A DNA stretch of 64,000 bases from assembly GCA_023420085.1 (NCBI GenBank), contig JAEZWQ010000027.1, positions 6,899-70,898 of the forward strand, written 5' to 3'. This DNA comes from Bacillota bacterium (GTDB taxonomy: Bacteria > Bacillota > Clostridia > Lachnospirales > Lachnospiraceae). Both the position numbers and the translations under genes were made by a program. This document shows positions 28,144 to 35,993 of this stretch, piece by piece (within the stretch, counting starts at the first letter, position 1; every line of letters starts with the position of its first letter). The notes beneath the pieces are model-generated. The model worked only from the letters and a program-made list of their open reading frames with translations. It did not search any database and was not told the origin of the DNA.

Positions 28144-28517
28144 ATACTAAAATAAAAGAATATTTTTCTTTTGATAATAACCTATTTTTCAATTCAAGTG
28201 AATTGATGGATAAATTGAATGAAGAGTTTATATTGGAGGGAGAAAATTATTTTAATGAGGAAGGCATAGATATATCTAATATTTATTTTAAGTTACTTGC
28301 TCAATTATATTTTTTAAAGAGTGAAGATAATGCAAATGATTCGATGATAGCACATGTTAATTATATTATTGGGTATTATGTAGGACTATTTTTACATCCT
28401 ATTGATGGAGAATTTCTTGCATTAAAATATATAGATGAAGCCATTAAGTTAGAAACTGATAATAAAAAAATACAGAAATATAAGGAATTAATATTGATGA
28501 TTAAAGAAGAAATATAG
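28140..28517 (+). CDS. Small cytoplasmic protein, probable immunity protein
   Basis: A 125-residue acidic, probably all-helical protein without signal peptide (MNTKIKEYFSFDNNLF...). Its ATG (28140) overlaps the TGA of the shifted toxin frame as ATGA, so translation would depend on ribosomes that have passed through the -1 frame. No good independent ribosome site is visible. A GTG at 28131 is an alternative start but lies inside the toxin coding sequence. The family is not recognised; the immunity role is inferred from position and coupling. Confidence 0.65.
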   Translation: MNTKIKEYFSFDNNLFFNSSELMDKLNEEFILEGENYFNEEGIDISNIYFKLLAQLYFLKSEDNANDSMIAHVNYIIGYYVGLFLHPIDGEFLALKYIDEAIKLETDNKKIQKYKELILMIKEEI

Positions 28518-28560
28518 GAATGGTTAAAAAAGAATTATATAAAAACAGTAAATCAATAAT

Positions 28561-28612
28561 AAACTGATCCCAAAAAGTTGGACCTAAAAAATCAACTTTT
28601 TGGGGTCAGTTT
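28561..28612 (+). terminator. Large hairpin after the immunity gene
   Basis: A 20-bp arm AAACTGATCCCAAAAAGTTG (28561-28580) pairs with 28593-28612, with one T-G pair and a 12-base loop. The right arm ends in GGTCAGTTT with little T-run. It can terminate transcription but also shares GACCCCAAA..GTTG with the hairpin at 24579, so a mobile origin is possible. Confidence 0.6.
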
Positions 28613-28721
28613 AGTGTAAATTATTTTGTGCAAACTAATTATATTGATGATATATTCTTGCCTTAGATCTTTGATTTATATAAATTAATTTTTTTATATG
28701 GGATATTATTTTCCCATTGAC

Positions 28722-28753
28722 ATGTTTCAATTAAATATACATATTATATTTCT
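28722..28753 (+). repeat. 32-bp direct repeat, right copy
   Basis: Perfect copy of 26489-26520, same orientation. It marks the right limit of the segment with the toxin-like pair. The following sequence leads into the zinc-binding-protein promoter. Between 28613 and 28825 no gene is seen. Confidence 0.85.
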
Positions 28754-28825
28754 CGTGGAAATAATACAATCATTGAATATCAAATTTTATTAAAAAAATA
28801 ACATAAAATATACATCTTATAATTA

Positions 28826-28854
28826 TTGACATGATTACATAGTAGTAATATAAT
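28826..28854 (+). promoter_or_regulatory. Consensus sigma-A promoter of the zinc-binding lipoprotein
   Basis: TTGACA (28826-28831), 17-base spacer, TATAAT (28849-28854): perfect consensus in both hexamers. Such a strong promoter implies the need for a repressor. Confidence 0.88.
28834..28849 (+). promoter_or_regulatory. Candidate metal-repressor operator
   Basis: Inverted repeat ATTAC-ATAGTA-GTAAT fills the spacer between -35 and -10. A Zur/AdcR-like regulator bound there would block polymerase when zinc is sufficient. The regulator is not in this window; assignment is inferred. Confidence 0.45.
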
Positions 28855-28889
28855 CGTTTTATTGAGAAAAATTGCATTTTGGAGGAATC

Positions 28890-29894
28890 ATGAAACTTAT
28901 TAAAAAAGTAGCGTATTTTACTGCATTATCATTAGTTATTACAAGTCTAGCTGCCTGTGGTAATTCAAGTAAAAATGATAAAATTAGTAAAAATGATAAT
29001 AAAGAGAAAAAAATTATATACACTAGTTTTTATCCTATTTATGATTTTACAAAAAAAATCGTAGGGGATAAGATGGAAGTTATAAATATGGTTCCAGTAG
29101 GAAGTGAACCACACGATTACGAACTTACAGCTAATGATAGAAAAAATTTAGAAAAAGCAGATGCTATTATATATAACGGTGCTGGTATGGAAGAGTGGGT
29201 TGATGATGTTAAGGATGCTATGAAATCATCAAATACTGTATTTGTAGATACTTCTGAAGGAATAAAACTAGAAGAAGGTCATCATCATGAAGATGAACAT
29301 AGCCATGATGATAGTAAAAAAGAAGAAGAGCACAGTAACGATGACAGCAAAAAAGAGGAACATCACCATGGACTTGATGATCCTCATATATGGCTGTATC
29401 CATTAAATGCAAAAAAACAACTTGAAAATATAAAAGAAGCTGTGGTGAAAATTGATCCTAATAATAAAGAAGAATATGAAAATAATTACAATAAGTATTC
29501 TAAAGAGTTTGAAAGACTAGATTCTGAATATAAATCAAAGCTTGAAAGACATAAAGGAAAAACAATAGTGGTTTCACACGAAGCATTTGGATATATTTGT
29601 AAAGCATATGGCATCAATCAGTTAGGAATAGAAGGTTTAAGCCCAGACACTGAACCTAGTCCAAAGAAGATGGCGGAAATAGTTGATTATGTTAAAAATA
29701 ATAATATTAAAGTGATATTTTTTGAGGAATTGGTTTCTCCAAAGGTTGCTGAAGCAATTGCTAAAGAAACAGGTGCAACAGCAAAAATGTTAAATCCTTT
29801 GGAAGGGCTATCTCAAGAAGATCTAAATGCAGGTAAAGATTATATAAAAGTAATGGAAGAGAATTTATCTGCAATTGTAGAATCATTTAATTAA
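28890..29894 (+). CDS. Zinc (metal) ABC transporter substrate-binding lipoprotein, ZnuA/AdcA-like
   Basis: Cluster-9 metal-binding lipoprotein of 334 residues: signal with lipobox SLAAC (Cys23), FYPIYDFTKKIVG, VPVGSEPHDYEL (first His ligand), a His/Asp/Glu-rich loop around residues 130-165 (HHHEDEHSHDD, EEHHHG), DDPHIWL, and VSHEAFGYICKAYG with later EGLSPDTEPSPKK. The His-rich loop favours zinc over manganese. GGAGG precedes ATG 28890. No znuB/znuC permease or ATPase genes adjoin, so those must lie elsewhere. Confidence 0.92.
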   Translation: MKLIKKVAYFTALSLVITSLAACGNSSKNDKISKNDNKEKKIIYTSFYPIYDFTKKIVGDKMEVINMVPVGSEPHDYELTANDRKNLEKADAIIYNGAGMEEWVDDVKDAMKSSNTVFVDTSEGIKLEEGHHHEDEHSHDDSKKEEEHSNDDSKKEEHHHGLDDPHIWLYPLNAKKQLENIKEAVVKIDPNNKEEYENNYNKYSKEFERLDSEYKSKLERHKGKTIVVSHEAFGYICKAYGINQLGIEGLSPDTEPSPKKMAEIVDYVKNNNIKVIFFEELVSPKVAEAIAKETGATAKMLNPLEGLSQEDLNAGKDYIKVMEENLSAIVESFN

Positions 29895-29912
29895 ATTTGA
29901 TATCTCCTTATC

Positions 29913-29940
29913 GCTACATACTTAGGTATGTAGCTTTTTA
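29913..29940 (+). terminator. Rho-independent terminator
   Basis: GCTACATAC-ttag-GTATGTAGC (29913-29934) followed by TTTTTA. Confidence 0.92.
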
Positions 29941-30032
29941 ATGCACATTCAAAAAAGCATTTATGTATTATATTATTAAATGAAAAAACCATGAAGTGAT
30001 GATATAATTATACTTGATTTATAGGAGTTTTT

Positions 30033-31865
30033 ATGGATACTGGTAGTGAAATGTATTTAAGAGAAAAGAGAATCAATAAAATTGTTGGGCTTGATTCGTT
30101 AAGGAGCATAGCTATTATTGGTATTTTTTTATACCATATTGACACAGGAAATTTTCCTGGTGGATTTATAGGAGTAAATATATTTTTTGTAATCGCTGGA
30201 TTTCTAATAACAATTAATACAATAAATAGAGATCAAAATAATAAATTCTCAATTGTTGAATTTTATAAAAAGAGATTTATTAGAATATATGCATCATTTT
30301 TAATTTATGTTATATTAGCAGTGTTTATATTATGGTTATTTATTCCGGTTGTGATATTAGGACATTATGATGAAATTTTAAGTATTATATTTGGATATAA
30401 TAATTGGTGGCAAGCCATTAAAAGTGCATCATATTTTGACAGAGTTGGGTCTTCATCACCATTTACTCATATGTGGTATTTAGGAGTCATACTACAATTC
30501 TATTTAATATGGCCATTTTTATATAAAATAATGTCTTATATTTACAGAAAAATTGGTTATAGAAATTTTATGATTATTTTTTCTGTATTATTGGTTTGTG
30601 CATCTATGGTAATGCCAATATATAGATTTCTTCAATTTGATATTTCGAGAATATATTACGGAACAGATAGTAGAGCTTTTGAAATATTACTTGGAGTATT
30701 TATTGGAGCTATATACAATAGAAAAAAGAATGAAGAAATTAAATATGCATCTGTATTGGTAGGGGTACTAATTTTATTAGTTACATTAGTTTTATATTTT
30801 ACATCTATATTATATATACATGGTGATCAAGGATATATCTATATTTATGGGATGCATATAATTACAATTCTTGTAACTGTTTTGGTTTATATATTCTCGT
30901 CTAAGAGATATTTAATAGGCGATTGGTTTGAGAATCGAATTTTAGGATGGATATCATCAAGAAGCTTTGAAATATATCTTACACATTTTACAATCATATT
31001 TATATTTGAGTATAATAAACTTTCTGGGGGTATATTCTCTAAAATTATAATTTTACTTATTACAGGGATAATTTCTGAATTACTTTTTAGAATGAGCAAT
31101 TTAATCAAGAATAAACTATTTATAAAGACTAACATATTTATGATCTGTATATTATTCATAATATTCTTGGCAGACATATATATTGTTGGATTTTGTGAAA
31201 ATGTGCAAAAAGTTGCTAAAGAAAAGCTTGAAAAACAGTTAGAAATTAATCTAAAAAAGAATGATGAAGATAATAAAAGAATTATAGAGGAAAAGATTCA
31301 TCCAGAAAAAGACAAAAATAATGAAACTAAAAATAAATCACCAGAAAATGGTGGAAATAATATTCCTTTTAATATAAATTCAATTGGATCATTTACTGCA
31401 ATAGGCGATTCATTGCTATTACAAGTATCGCCAACTCTGCAAAATCAGATAAATGATATATATATCGATGGTAAAGTTTCTAGACAATTATATCAGATAA
31501 AAGACATTGTTACGGAGTTAAAGGCTCAAAATAAACTTGGAAAAAATATTATTATAGTTGCTGGTACTAATGGTTATTTTCATCCATGGCAAGGTCAAGA
31601 GCTTATTGATGAGATAGGTAAGGATAGAGAAATTTTTTGGGTAAATATATATAGTAAAGTTATTAAAGATCAAGATAAAATAAATGGTGTTATTTCACAG
31701 CTTTGTAAAGACAATACCAATGTTCATTTGGTTGACTGGGAATCAAAAGTAAGTAAACATACAGAGTGGCTTTATGAAGATGGGACACATGTTAGAGAAA
31801 ATTTTGCTCATGAATATACTGGTGTAATATTAGATGAGGTAGAGAAAATATATACAAATAAATAA
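30033..31865 (+). CDS. OatA-like O-acyltransferase (AT3 membrane domain plus SGNH domain)
   Basis: A 610-residue protein. Residues about 18-390 form the acyltransferase-3 domain with roughly ten helices and motifs GLDSLRSIAIIGIFLYH and GGFIGVNIFFVIAGFLIT. After a charged linker, residues about 450-608 form an extracytoplasmic SGNH domain with block I GDS near 458, a GTNG block and DGTHV near 583 (Asp and His of the triad). This matches peptidoglycan or cell-wall glycan O-acetyltransferases such as OatA, which give lysozyme resistance. The exact acceptor is not known; rhamnose-containing polymers are also possible. Confidence 0.88.
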   Translation: MDTGSEMYLREKRINKIVGLDSLRSIAIIGIFLYHIDTGNFPGGFIGVNIFFVIAGFLITINTINRDQNNKFSIVEFYKKRFIRIYASFLIYVILAVFILWLFIPVVILGHYDEILSIIFGYNNWWQAIKSASYFDRVGSSSPFTHMWYLGVILQFYLIWPFLYKIMSYIYRKIGYRNFMIIFSVLLVCASMVMPIYRFLQFDISRIYYGTDSRAFEILLGVFIGAIYNRKKNEEIKYASVLVGVLILLVTLVLYFTSILYIHGDQGYIYIYGMHIITILVTVLVYIFSSKRYLIGDWFENRILGWISSRSFEIYLTHFTIIFIFEYNKLSGGIFSKIIILLITGIISELLFRMSNLIKNKLFIKTNIFMICILFIIFLADIYIVGFCENVQKVAKEKLEKQLEINLKKNDEDNKRIIEEKIHPEKDKNNETKNKSPENGGNNIPFNINSIGSFTAIGDSLLLQVSPTLQNQINDIYIDGKVSRQLYQIKDIVTELKAQNKLGKNIIIVAGTNGYFHPWQGQELIDEIGKDREIFWVNIYSKVIKDQDKINGVISQLCKDNTNVHLVDWESKVSKHTEWLYEDGTHVRENFAHEYTGVILDEVEKIYTNK

Positions 31866-31901
31866 AAATATTATGTTTAAATTATATTAAACATAATTGA
31901 T

Positions 31902-31943
31902 AAAAAATAGATGATATTGTTTTACCATATCATCTATTTTTTT
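31902..31943 (+). terminator. Rho-independent terminator of the acyltransferase gene
   Basis: ATAGATGATAT (31907-31917) pairs with ATATCATCTAT (31927-31937), with A6 before and T6 after. Confidence 0.92.
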
Positions 31944-31982
31944 ATATTTTCAAACATATAAGTAATTTACTTAATACTAAAG

Positions 31983-32011
31983 TTATCCACAATTTTATCC
32001 ACAAATCCACA
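31983..32011 (+). promoter_or_regulatory. DnaA box cluster upstream of the dcw operon
   Basis: Two perfect TTATCCACA boxes (31983-31991, 31995-32003) 12 bases apart and a degenerate third AAATCCACA (32003-32011), all in the same orientation. They lie about 100-115 bases upstream of the mraZ promoter in an AT-rich stretch. Confidence 0.7.
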
Positions 32012-32027
32012 TTTTTAAAATTTAAAC

Positions 32028-32045
32028 CCACTTTAAACCACTTTT
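32028..32045 (-). promoter_or_regulatory. Upstream pair of MraZ-type boxes
   Basis: On the minus strand two AAAGTGG units (within AAAGTGGTTT and AAAGTGGGTT) repeat with a 10-base period. This matches the AAAGTG[GT]NNN boxes described for MraZ in Mollicutes. Their inverted orientation upstream of the promoter is unusual. Confidence 0.45.
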
Positions 32046-32097
32046 TATAACTCTATATAAATAAAAGATTTTTTAATGATAAATTTATAAAAACAGC

Positions 32098-32124
32098 TTG
32101 AAATATGCCTTATTTTGGTATAAT
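32098..32124 (+). promoter_or_regulatory. Promoter of the mraZ/dcw operon
   Basis: TTGAAA (32098-32103), 15-base spacer, extended -10 TGGTATAAT (32116-32124). The short spacer is compensated by the TGn extension. A second TATAAT overlaps 5 bases downstream. Confidence 0.65.
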
Positions 32125-32142
32125 ATAATCTATATATGGAGC

Positions 32143-32182
32143 AAAGTGGGGAAAATTGTAGAAAATAACCACTAAGTGGAGG
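32143..32182 (+). promoter_or_regulatory. MraZ box region in the mraZ leader
   Basis: At 10-base steps: AAAGTGGGGA (32143), AAATTGTAGA (32153), AAATAACCAC (32163), TAAGTGGAGG (32173). First and fourth fit the MraZ box, the middle two are degenerate. The last overlaps the ribosome site, so MraZ binding could repress its own operon. Confidence 0.5.
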
Positions 32183-32186
32183 AAAG

Positions 32187-32627
32187 ATGTTTTTAGGAGA
32201 GCACGATAGAAGTGTTGATGATAAGGGGCGTATGTTCTTACCTGCAAAATTTAGAGAAGAACTTGGCAAAAGTATCATCATTACACAGGGTATGGACAAA
32301 TGTTTATATATATTTCCTGAGAGTACATGGACAGAATTTGCTAGGGGGCTTGCACAACGAAATGATTCAAACGTTGATGTGAGAAAACTACAAAGAATGT
32401 TCATTGGTCGTGCTGTATCTTGTGACGTTGATAAACAGGGACGTATTGTAATTCCTCCAAAAGTACGTGCAACTGTTGGTATATCAAATAATGTAACTAT
32501 TGTTGGAATGATGAATAAGCTTGAAGTATGGGATGCACAAACTTATGCAAATGAAGATTTAGATACTGAAGAAGTTCAAGATTTAATGGCAAAATTAGAT
32601 TTTAGTGGGTCATCATATGGAATTTAA
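32187..32627 (+). CDS. mraZ: Transcriptional regulator MraZ
   Basis: First gene of the division and cell wall cluster; a 146-residue DNA-binding protein made of two SpoVT/AbrB-like half domains. The first has GEHDRSVDDKGRMFLPAKFRE and the second SCDVDKQGRIVIPPKVR, each with the DxKGR-type motif. Known MraZ proteins bind TGGG/AAAGTGG repeats upstream of their own gene. GGAGG is directly upstream. The gene overlaps rsmH by 11 bases. Confidence 0.96.
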   Translation: MFLGEHDRSVDDKGRMFLPAKFREELGKSIIITQGMDKCLYIFPESTWTEFARGLAQRNDSNVDVRKLQRMFIGRAVSCDVDKQGRIVIPPKVRATVGISNNVTIVGMMNKLEVWDAQTYANEDLDTEEVQDLMAKLDFSGSSYGI

Positions 32628-33555
32628 GCATTATTCAGTTATGTTAGATGAATGCATAGAAGGGCTTAATATTAAAACAGATGGTATATATGTTGATGCA
32701 ACAGTTGGTGGTGGCGGTCATAGTTATGAGATAGCCAAGCGATTAAATGATTTTGGAAAGTTAATTTGCTTTGATCAGGATGAAGAAGCACTTTATGCAG
32801 CGAAAGAAAAGTTAAAAGAATATAAAGAAAAAATAATATTTATACATTCAAATTTTGAGAATATAAAAACAGAATTAAATAATATTGGTATATATTCGGT
32901 TGATGGTATATTGGCGGATTTAGGTGTATCTTCTTATCAACTCGATAATAAAGAGAGAGGATTTTCTTATATGTCAGATGCTCCGTTAGACATGAGGATG
33001 GATAAGAGTTCTGATTATACAGCATTCAATATAGTAAATGAATATAGTGAAAGAGAATTATTTAATATTATAAAACTTTATGGAGAAGAAAAGTTTGCAA
33101 AAAAAATAGCATCTAATATTGTGAAAAATAGACCAATTGAAACTACTTTGGAGTTAGTAAAAGTTATATCTGACTCAATACCTAAAAAGTATTTGTACAA
33201 TAATTCACATCCAGCTAAAAGAACATTTCAGGCAATAAGAATTGAGCTTAATAAGGAACTGGAAGTTTTGAAAAATGGAATTGATCAAATGGTAGAACTA
33301 TTAAATGATAATGGTCGCTTATGTATAATAACATTCCATTCATTAGAAGATAGAATAGTTAAACATTTCTTTAAAGAATGTCAAGATCCTTGTATATGTC
33401 CATCAGATTTTCCTAAATGTGTGTGTGGAAGAGTATCAAAGGGAGAAATTTTAACTAGAAAACCTATATTACCTACTGATAAAGAATTAGAAGAAAATTC
33501 TAGATCAGCAAGTGCGAAACTTAGAATATTTATGAGGAGGAGTTATGAATTATAA
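32617..33555 (+). CDS. rsmH: 16S rRNA (cytosine1402-N4)-methyltransferase RsmH
   Basis: SAM-dependent methyltransferase of 312 residues acting on C1402 of 16S rRNA. Signature VDATVGGGGHS near residue 25, LGVSSYQLD, and the late ITFHSLEDRIVKHFF motif. ATG 32617 is used because the protein then starts MEFKHYSVMLDE as in the family; an in-frame GTG at 32605 is within mraZ. It overlaps the next gene by 11 bases. Confidence 0.95.
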   Translation: MEFKHYSVMLDECIEGLNIKTDGIYVDATVGGGGHSYEIAKRLNDFGKLICFDQDEEALYAAKEKLKEYKEKIIFIHSNFENIKTELNNIGIYSVDGILADLGVSSYQLDNKERGFSYMSDAPLDMRMDKSSDYTAFNIVNEYSERELFNIIKLYGEEKFAKKIASNIVKNRPIETTLELVKVISDSIPKKYLYNNSHPAKRTFQAIRIELNKELEVLKNGIDQMVELLNDNGRLCIITFHSLEDRIVKHFFKECQDPCICPSDFPKCVCGRVSKGEILTRKPILPTDKELEENSRSASAKLRIFMRRSYEL

Positions 33556-33943
33556 CAGTTCATCACTTGCATTAAAATATAAACAACAACCTAGAAGAAA
33601 ACAAAGGGTTAGAACAGTATATCAACCAGTTACAAGGTCTAGACTTGTATGCTTCTTGATAGCTGCATTTATCATATTAGTAGCTATTACAGGAATGACA
33701 TTTATGAAAAGTCAAGTATATTCAAATAAGGTTGAGATAGCTGAGCTAAATTCACAATTAAATAAAATAAAAGTTGAAAATGATTCTAATGAACTAGCTA
33801 TGAAATCAAATATAAATCTACAGTATGTATATGATGTAGCAACAGGCAAGCTGGGCATGAAAAAATTAACTAATGATCATATTATTAGGTATGATACTGA
33901 AAATACTGATTATATAAAACAGGTAGGGGATTTGACGAAGTAG
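33545..33943 (+). CDS. ftsL: Cell division protein FtsL-like
   Basis: A 132-residue bitopic membrane protein: basic cytoplasmic N-terminus (residues 1-33), one membrane segment (about 34-55), then a short heptad-like extracytoplasmic coiled coil (VEIAELNSQLNKIKVEN) and a KLGMKK segment. Sequence identity in this family is low; the assignment rests on topology, size and the position between rsmH and the division transpeptidase. Confidence 0.82.
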   Translation: MNYNSSSLALKYKQQPRRKQRVRTVYQPVTRSRLVCFLIAAFIILVAITGMTFMKSQVYSNKVEIAELNSQLNKIKVENDSNELAMKSNINLQYVYDVATGKLGMKKLTNDHIIRYDTENTDYIKQVGDLTK

Positions 33944-33950
33944 GTAATAG

Positions 33951-35993
33951 ATGTTGAGCAATAAGAGGTTTAGAAAAAGAGTAAATAAAAAAATAAGAAA
34001 AAGAACTAGATATATGTATCTATTTATTATTTTATGTTTAACCATAATAGTAGGTAGATTAATGTATATCTATTTTTTTCAGAGTGAAAAATATAGCAAA
34101 GATGCATTACAAGATAGAAACTTAGCCGATCAGACTATTCAATATCGCAGAGGTGATATTATGGATAGAAATGGAGTTGTTTTGGCAAAGTCTGAGGTAT
34201 CATATAATCTAATTCTTGATAGAGTAGAGTTAAAGAATGAAGCTATTAATGAAAAGACAAAATTACAAGGAGAAAAGAGTATAACTGATACTGATTTTGA
34301 ATCATCAGATAATATTAGAAGTAGCGTTATAGAGAGAACATTTAGATTTATTCAAAGTAAATATAAAATTAGTTATAAATCACTTGAGGAACAATATTTA
34401 AAAAATAAAGATAGCAGATATATAATTTTAAAAAAAGATTTAAATAATAATGAAGCACAAATTATTAAAGATAAATGGAATGATCAAAAAGAAGATGCAA
34501 AGGATACTATAAGTGTAAATGGGATCTGGTTAGAAAATAAATATAAAAGAGTATATCCTTTTAAAGAACTTGCATCAAATTTGATTGGATTTGTAAATGA
34601 TGTTGGAGATCCAATTATAGGAGTTGAAAGTAGTTATGATAGTGTGCTTAGAGGGAAAAATGGAAGAAACTATCAATACTATGATTCTACATTAGGGATT
34701 GTAAGAAAAAATATTGCTGCACAAGATGGCAATAATGTAAAACTAACAATTGATATAGGAATACAAAAACTTATTACTGATAAGATAAAGGATTATTATA
34801 AACAAGTTAAGTATAAGGATATGGCAATATTAGTAATGAATCCTTCTAATGGGGAGATACTAGGAATGGCTGCAACACCATTATTTGATCTTAATAATCC
34901 TACTGAGCATGATGATATCATAATTCCGGACAAGATTGTTAAATCAGATGATGGTACTGAAAAATATGAAAAACAAGAGTGGAAGGATTTGACTACAGAA
35001 GAACAAAGTAGATTGTTAAATGAAAAGTGGGCAAATAAGACCGTTAGTTTAGCATTTGAACCAGGATCTACATTTAAACCTATTACATTTGCAGCAGGAT
35101 TAGAGCTAAAGAAATTTGATTTAGAAACACAATATTATTGTGATGGAGGCGAACAGATTGCAGATAAATATATTAGATGTTCTAATGTTAATGGTCATGG
35201 AAGTTTAACTGCTGCCCAAGCTATTGAAGTGTCATGTAATGATGCACTTATGCGAATGGGAGCACAAATAGGCGCAAAAGATTTCTTAGAATACCAAAAA
35301 GTATTTAATTTTGGAAGGCAGACTGGTATAGATTTACCAAATGAGATAGGCGGACCAACTTTGGTACATACATTAGAAAATATGGGGCCTGTAGATTTAG
35401 CAACAAATTCATTTGGTCAGAATTTCAATGTTAATATGGTTCAACTAGCAGCAGCTGATGGGGCGATTGGTAATAATGGCAAATATTATAGACCACATAT
35501 TGGATATGAGATAACAGACTCTAATAATTCTCTTATTTCAAGAATTGAACCTGAATTAATAAGACAGGTTATTTCAAAAGAAACAGCATATAAAACTAAG
35601 ACTGCTATGAGAATGGTTGTTGAAGAAGGATATATGAAAAAATGGGGAATTATTCCTGGATACGAACATCAACTATTTGGTAAAACAGGAACAGCTGAAA
35701 AACAACCACGTGAAGCTAATAAATATATTACATCATTCATTGAAATGGCACCTTTTGATAATCCAGAATTACTTATTTATGTTTTAATAGATGAACCAGA
35801 AATAGCAGAAGAAGCTACAGCTGATGCATCCCTTATATCAACAGAAATAATGAAAGAATTATTACCGACATTAGATATTAAACCTGGAATATCTTCGATA
35901 GAAAAGGTTGATAATAAAGAAACTAATACAAATAACAATTCTCAGAATAATGGACAACAAACAAATAGTGGAGTACAAGGAGGAGAAAATTAG
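33951..35993 (+). CDS. Division-type class B penicillin-binding protein (FtsI/PBP2B-like)
   Basis: D,D-transpeptidase of 680 residues. One N-terminal membrane anchor (about 22-42), pedestal domain with RRGDIMDRNGVVLAKS, then the transpeptidase domain with catalytic Ser in GSTFKPI (near 373), SCN motif (near 425) and KTG in FGKTGTAEK (near 577). The tail is Asn/Gln-rich and has no PASTA domain. Its place in the dcw cluster makes it the septal transpeptidase acting with FtsW. A spore-cortex role (SpoVD) is less likely without PASTA but not excluded. Confidence 0.92.
   Translation: MLSNKRFRKRVNKKIRKRTRYMYLFIILCLTIIVGRLMYIYFFQSEKYSKDALQDRNLADQTIQYRRGDIMDRNGVVLAKSEVSYNLILDRVELKNEAINEKTKLQGEKSITDTDFESSDNIRSSVIERTFRFIQSKYKISYKSLEEQYLKNKDSRYIILKKDLNNNEAQIIKDKWNDQKEDAKDTISVNGIWLENKYKRVYPFKELASNLIGFVNDVGDPIIGVESSYDSVLRGKNGRNYQYYDSTLGIVRKNIAAQDGNNVKLTIDIGIQKLITDKIKDYYKQVKYKDMAILVMNPSNGEILGMAATPLFDLNNPTEHDDIIIPDKIVKSDDGTEKYEKQEWKDLTTEEQSRLLNEKWANKTVSLAFEPGSTFKPITFAAGLELKKFDLETQYYCDGGEQIADKYIRCSNVNGHGSLTAAQAIEVSCNDALMRMGAQIGAKDFLEYQKVFNFGRQTGIDLPNEIGGPTLVHTLENMGPVDLATNSFGQNFNVNMVQLAAADGAIGNNGKYYRPHIGYEITDSNNSLISRIEPELIRQVISKETAYKTKTAMRMVVEEGYMKKWGIIPGYEHQLFGKTGTAEKQPREANKYITSFIEMAPFDNPELLIYVLIDEPEIAEEATADASLISTEIMKELLPTLDIKPGISSIEKVDNKETNTNNNSQNNGQQTNSGVQGGEN

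Noticed and set aside
28613..28825. Further gene between the immunity gene and the zinc-binding lipoprotein
   Set aside because: No open frame with a ribosome site on either strand; the stretch holds the hairpin, the 32-bp repeat and a promoter.
31983..32011. Chromosomal replication origin
   Set aside because: Only two perfect boxes, no dnaA, dnaN or rpmH nearby; a regulatory role for division genes is the simpler reading.
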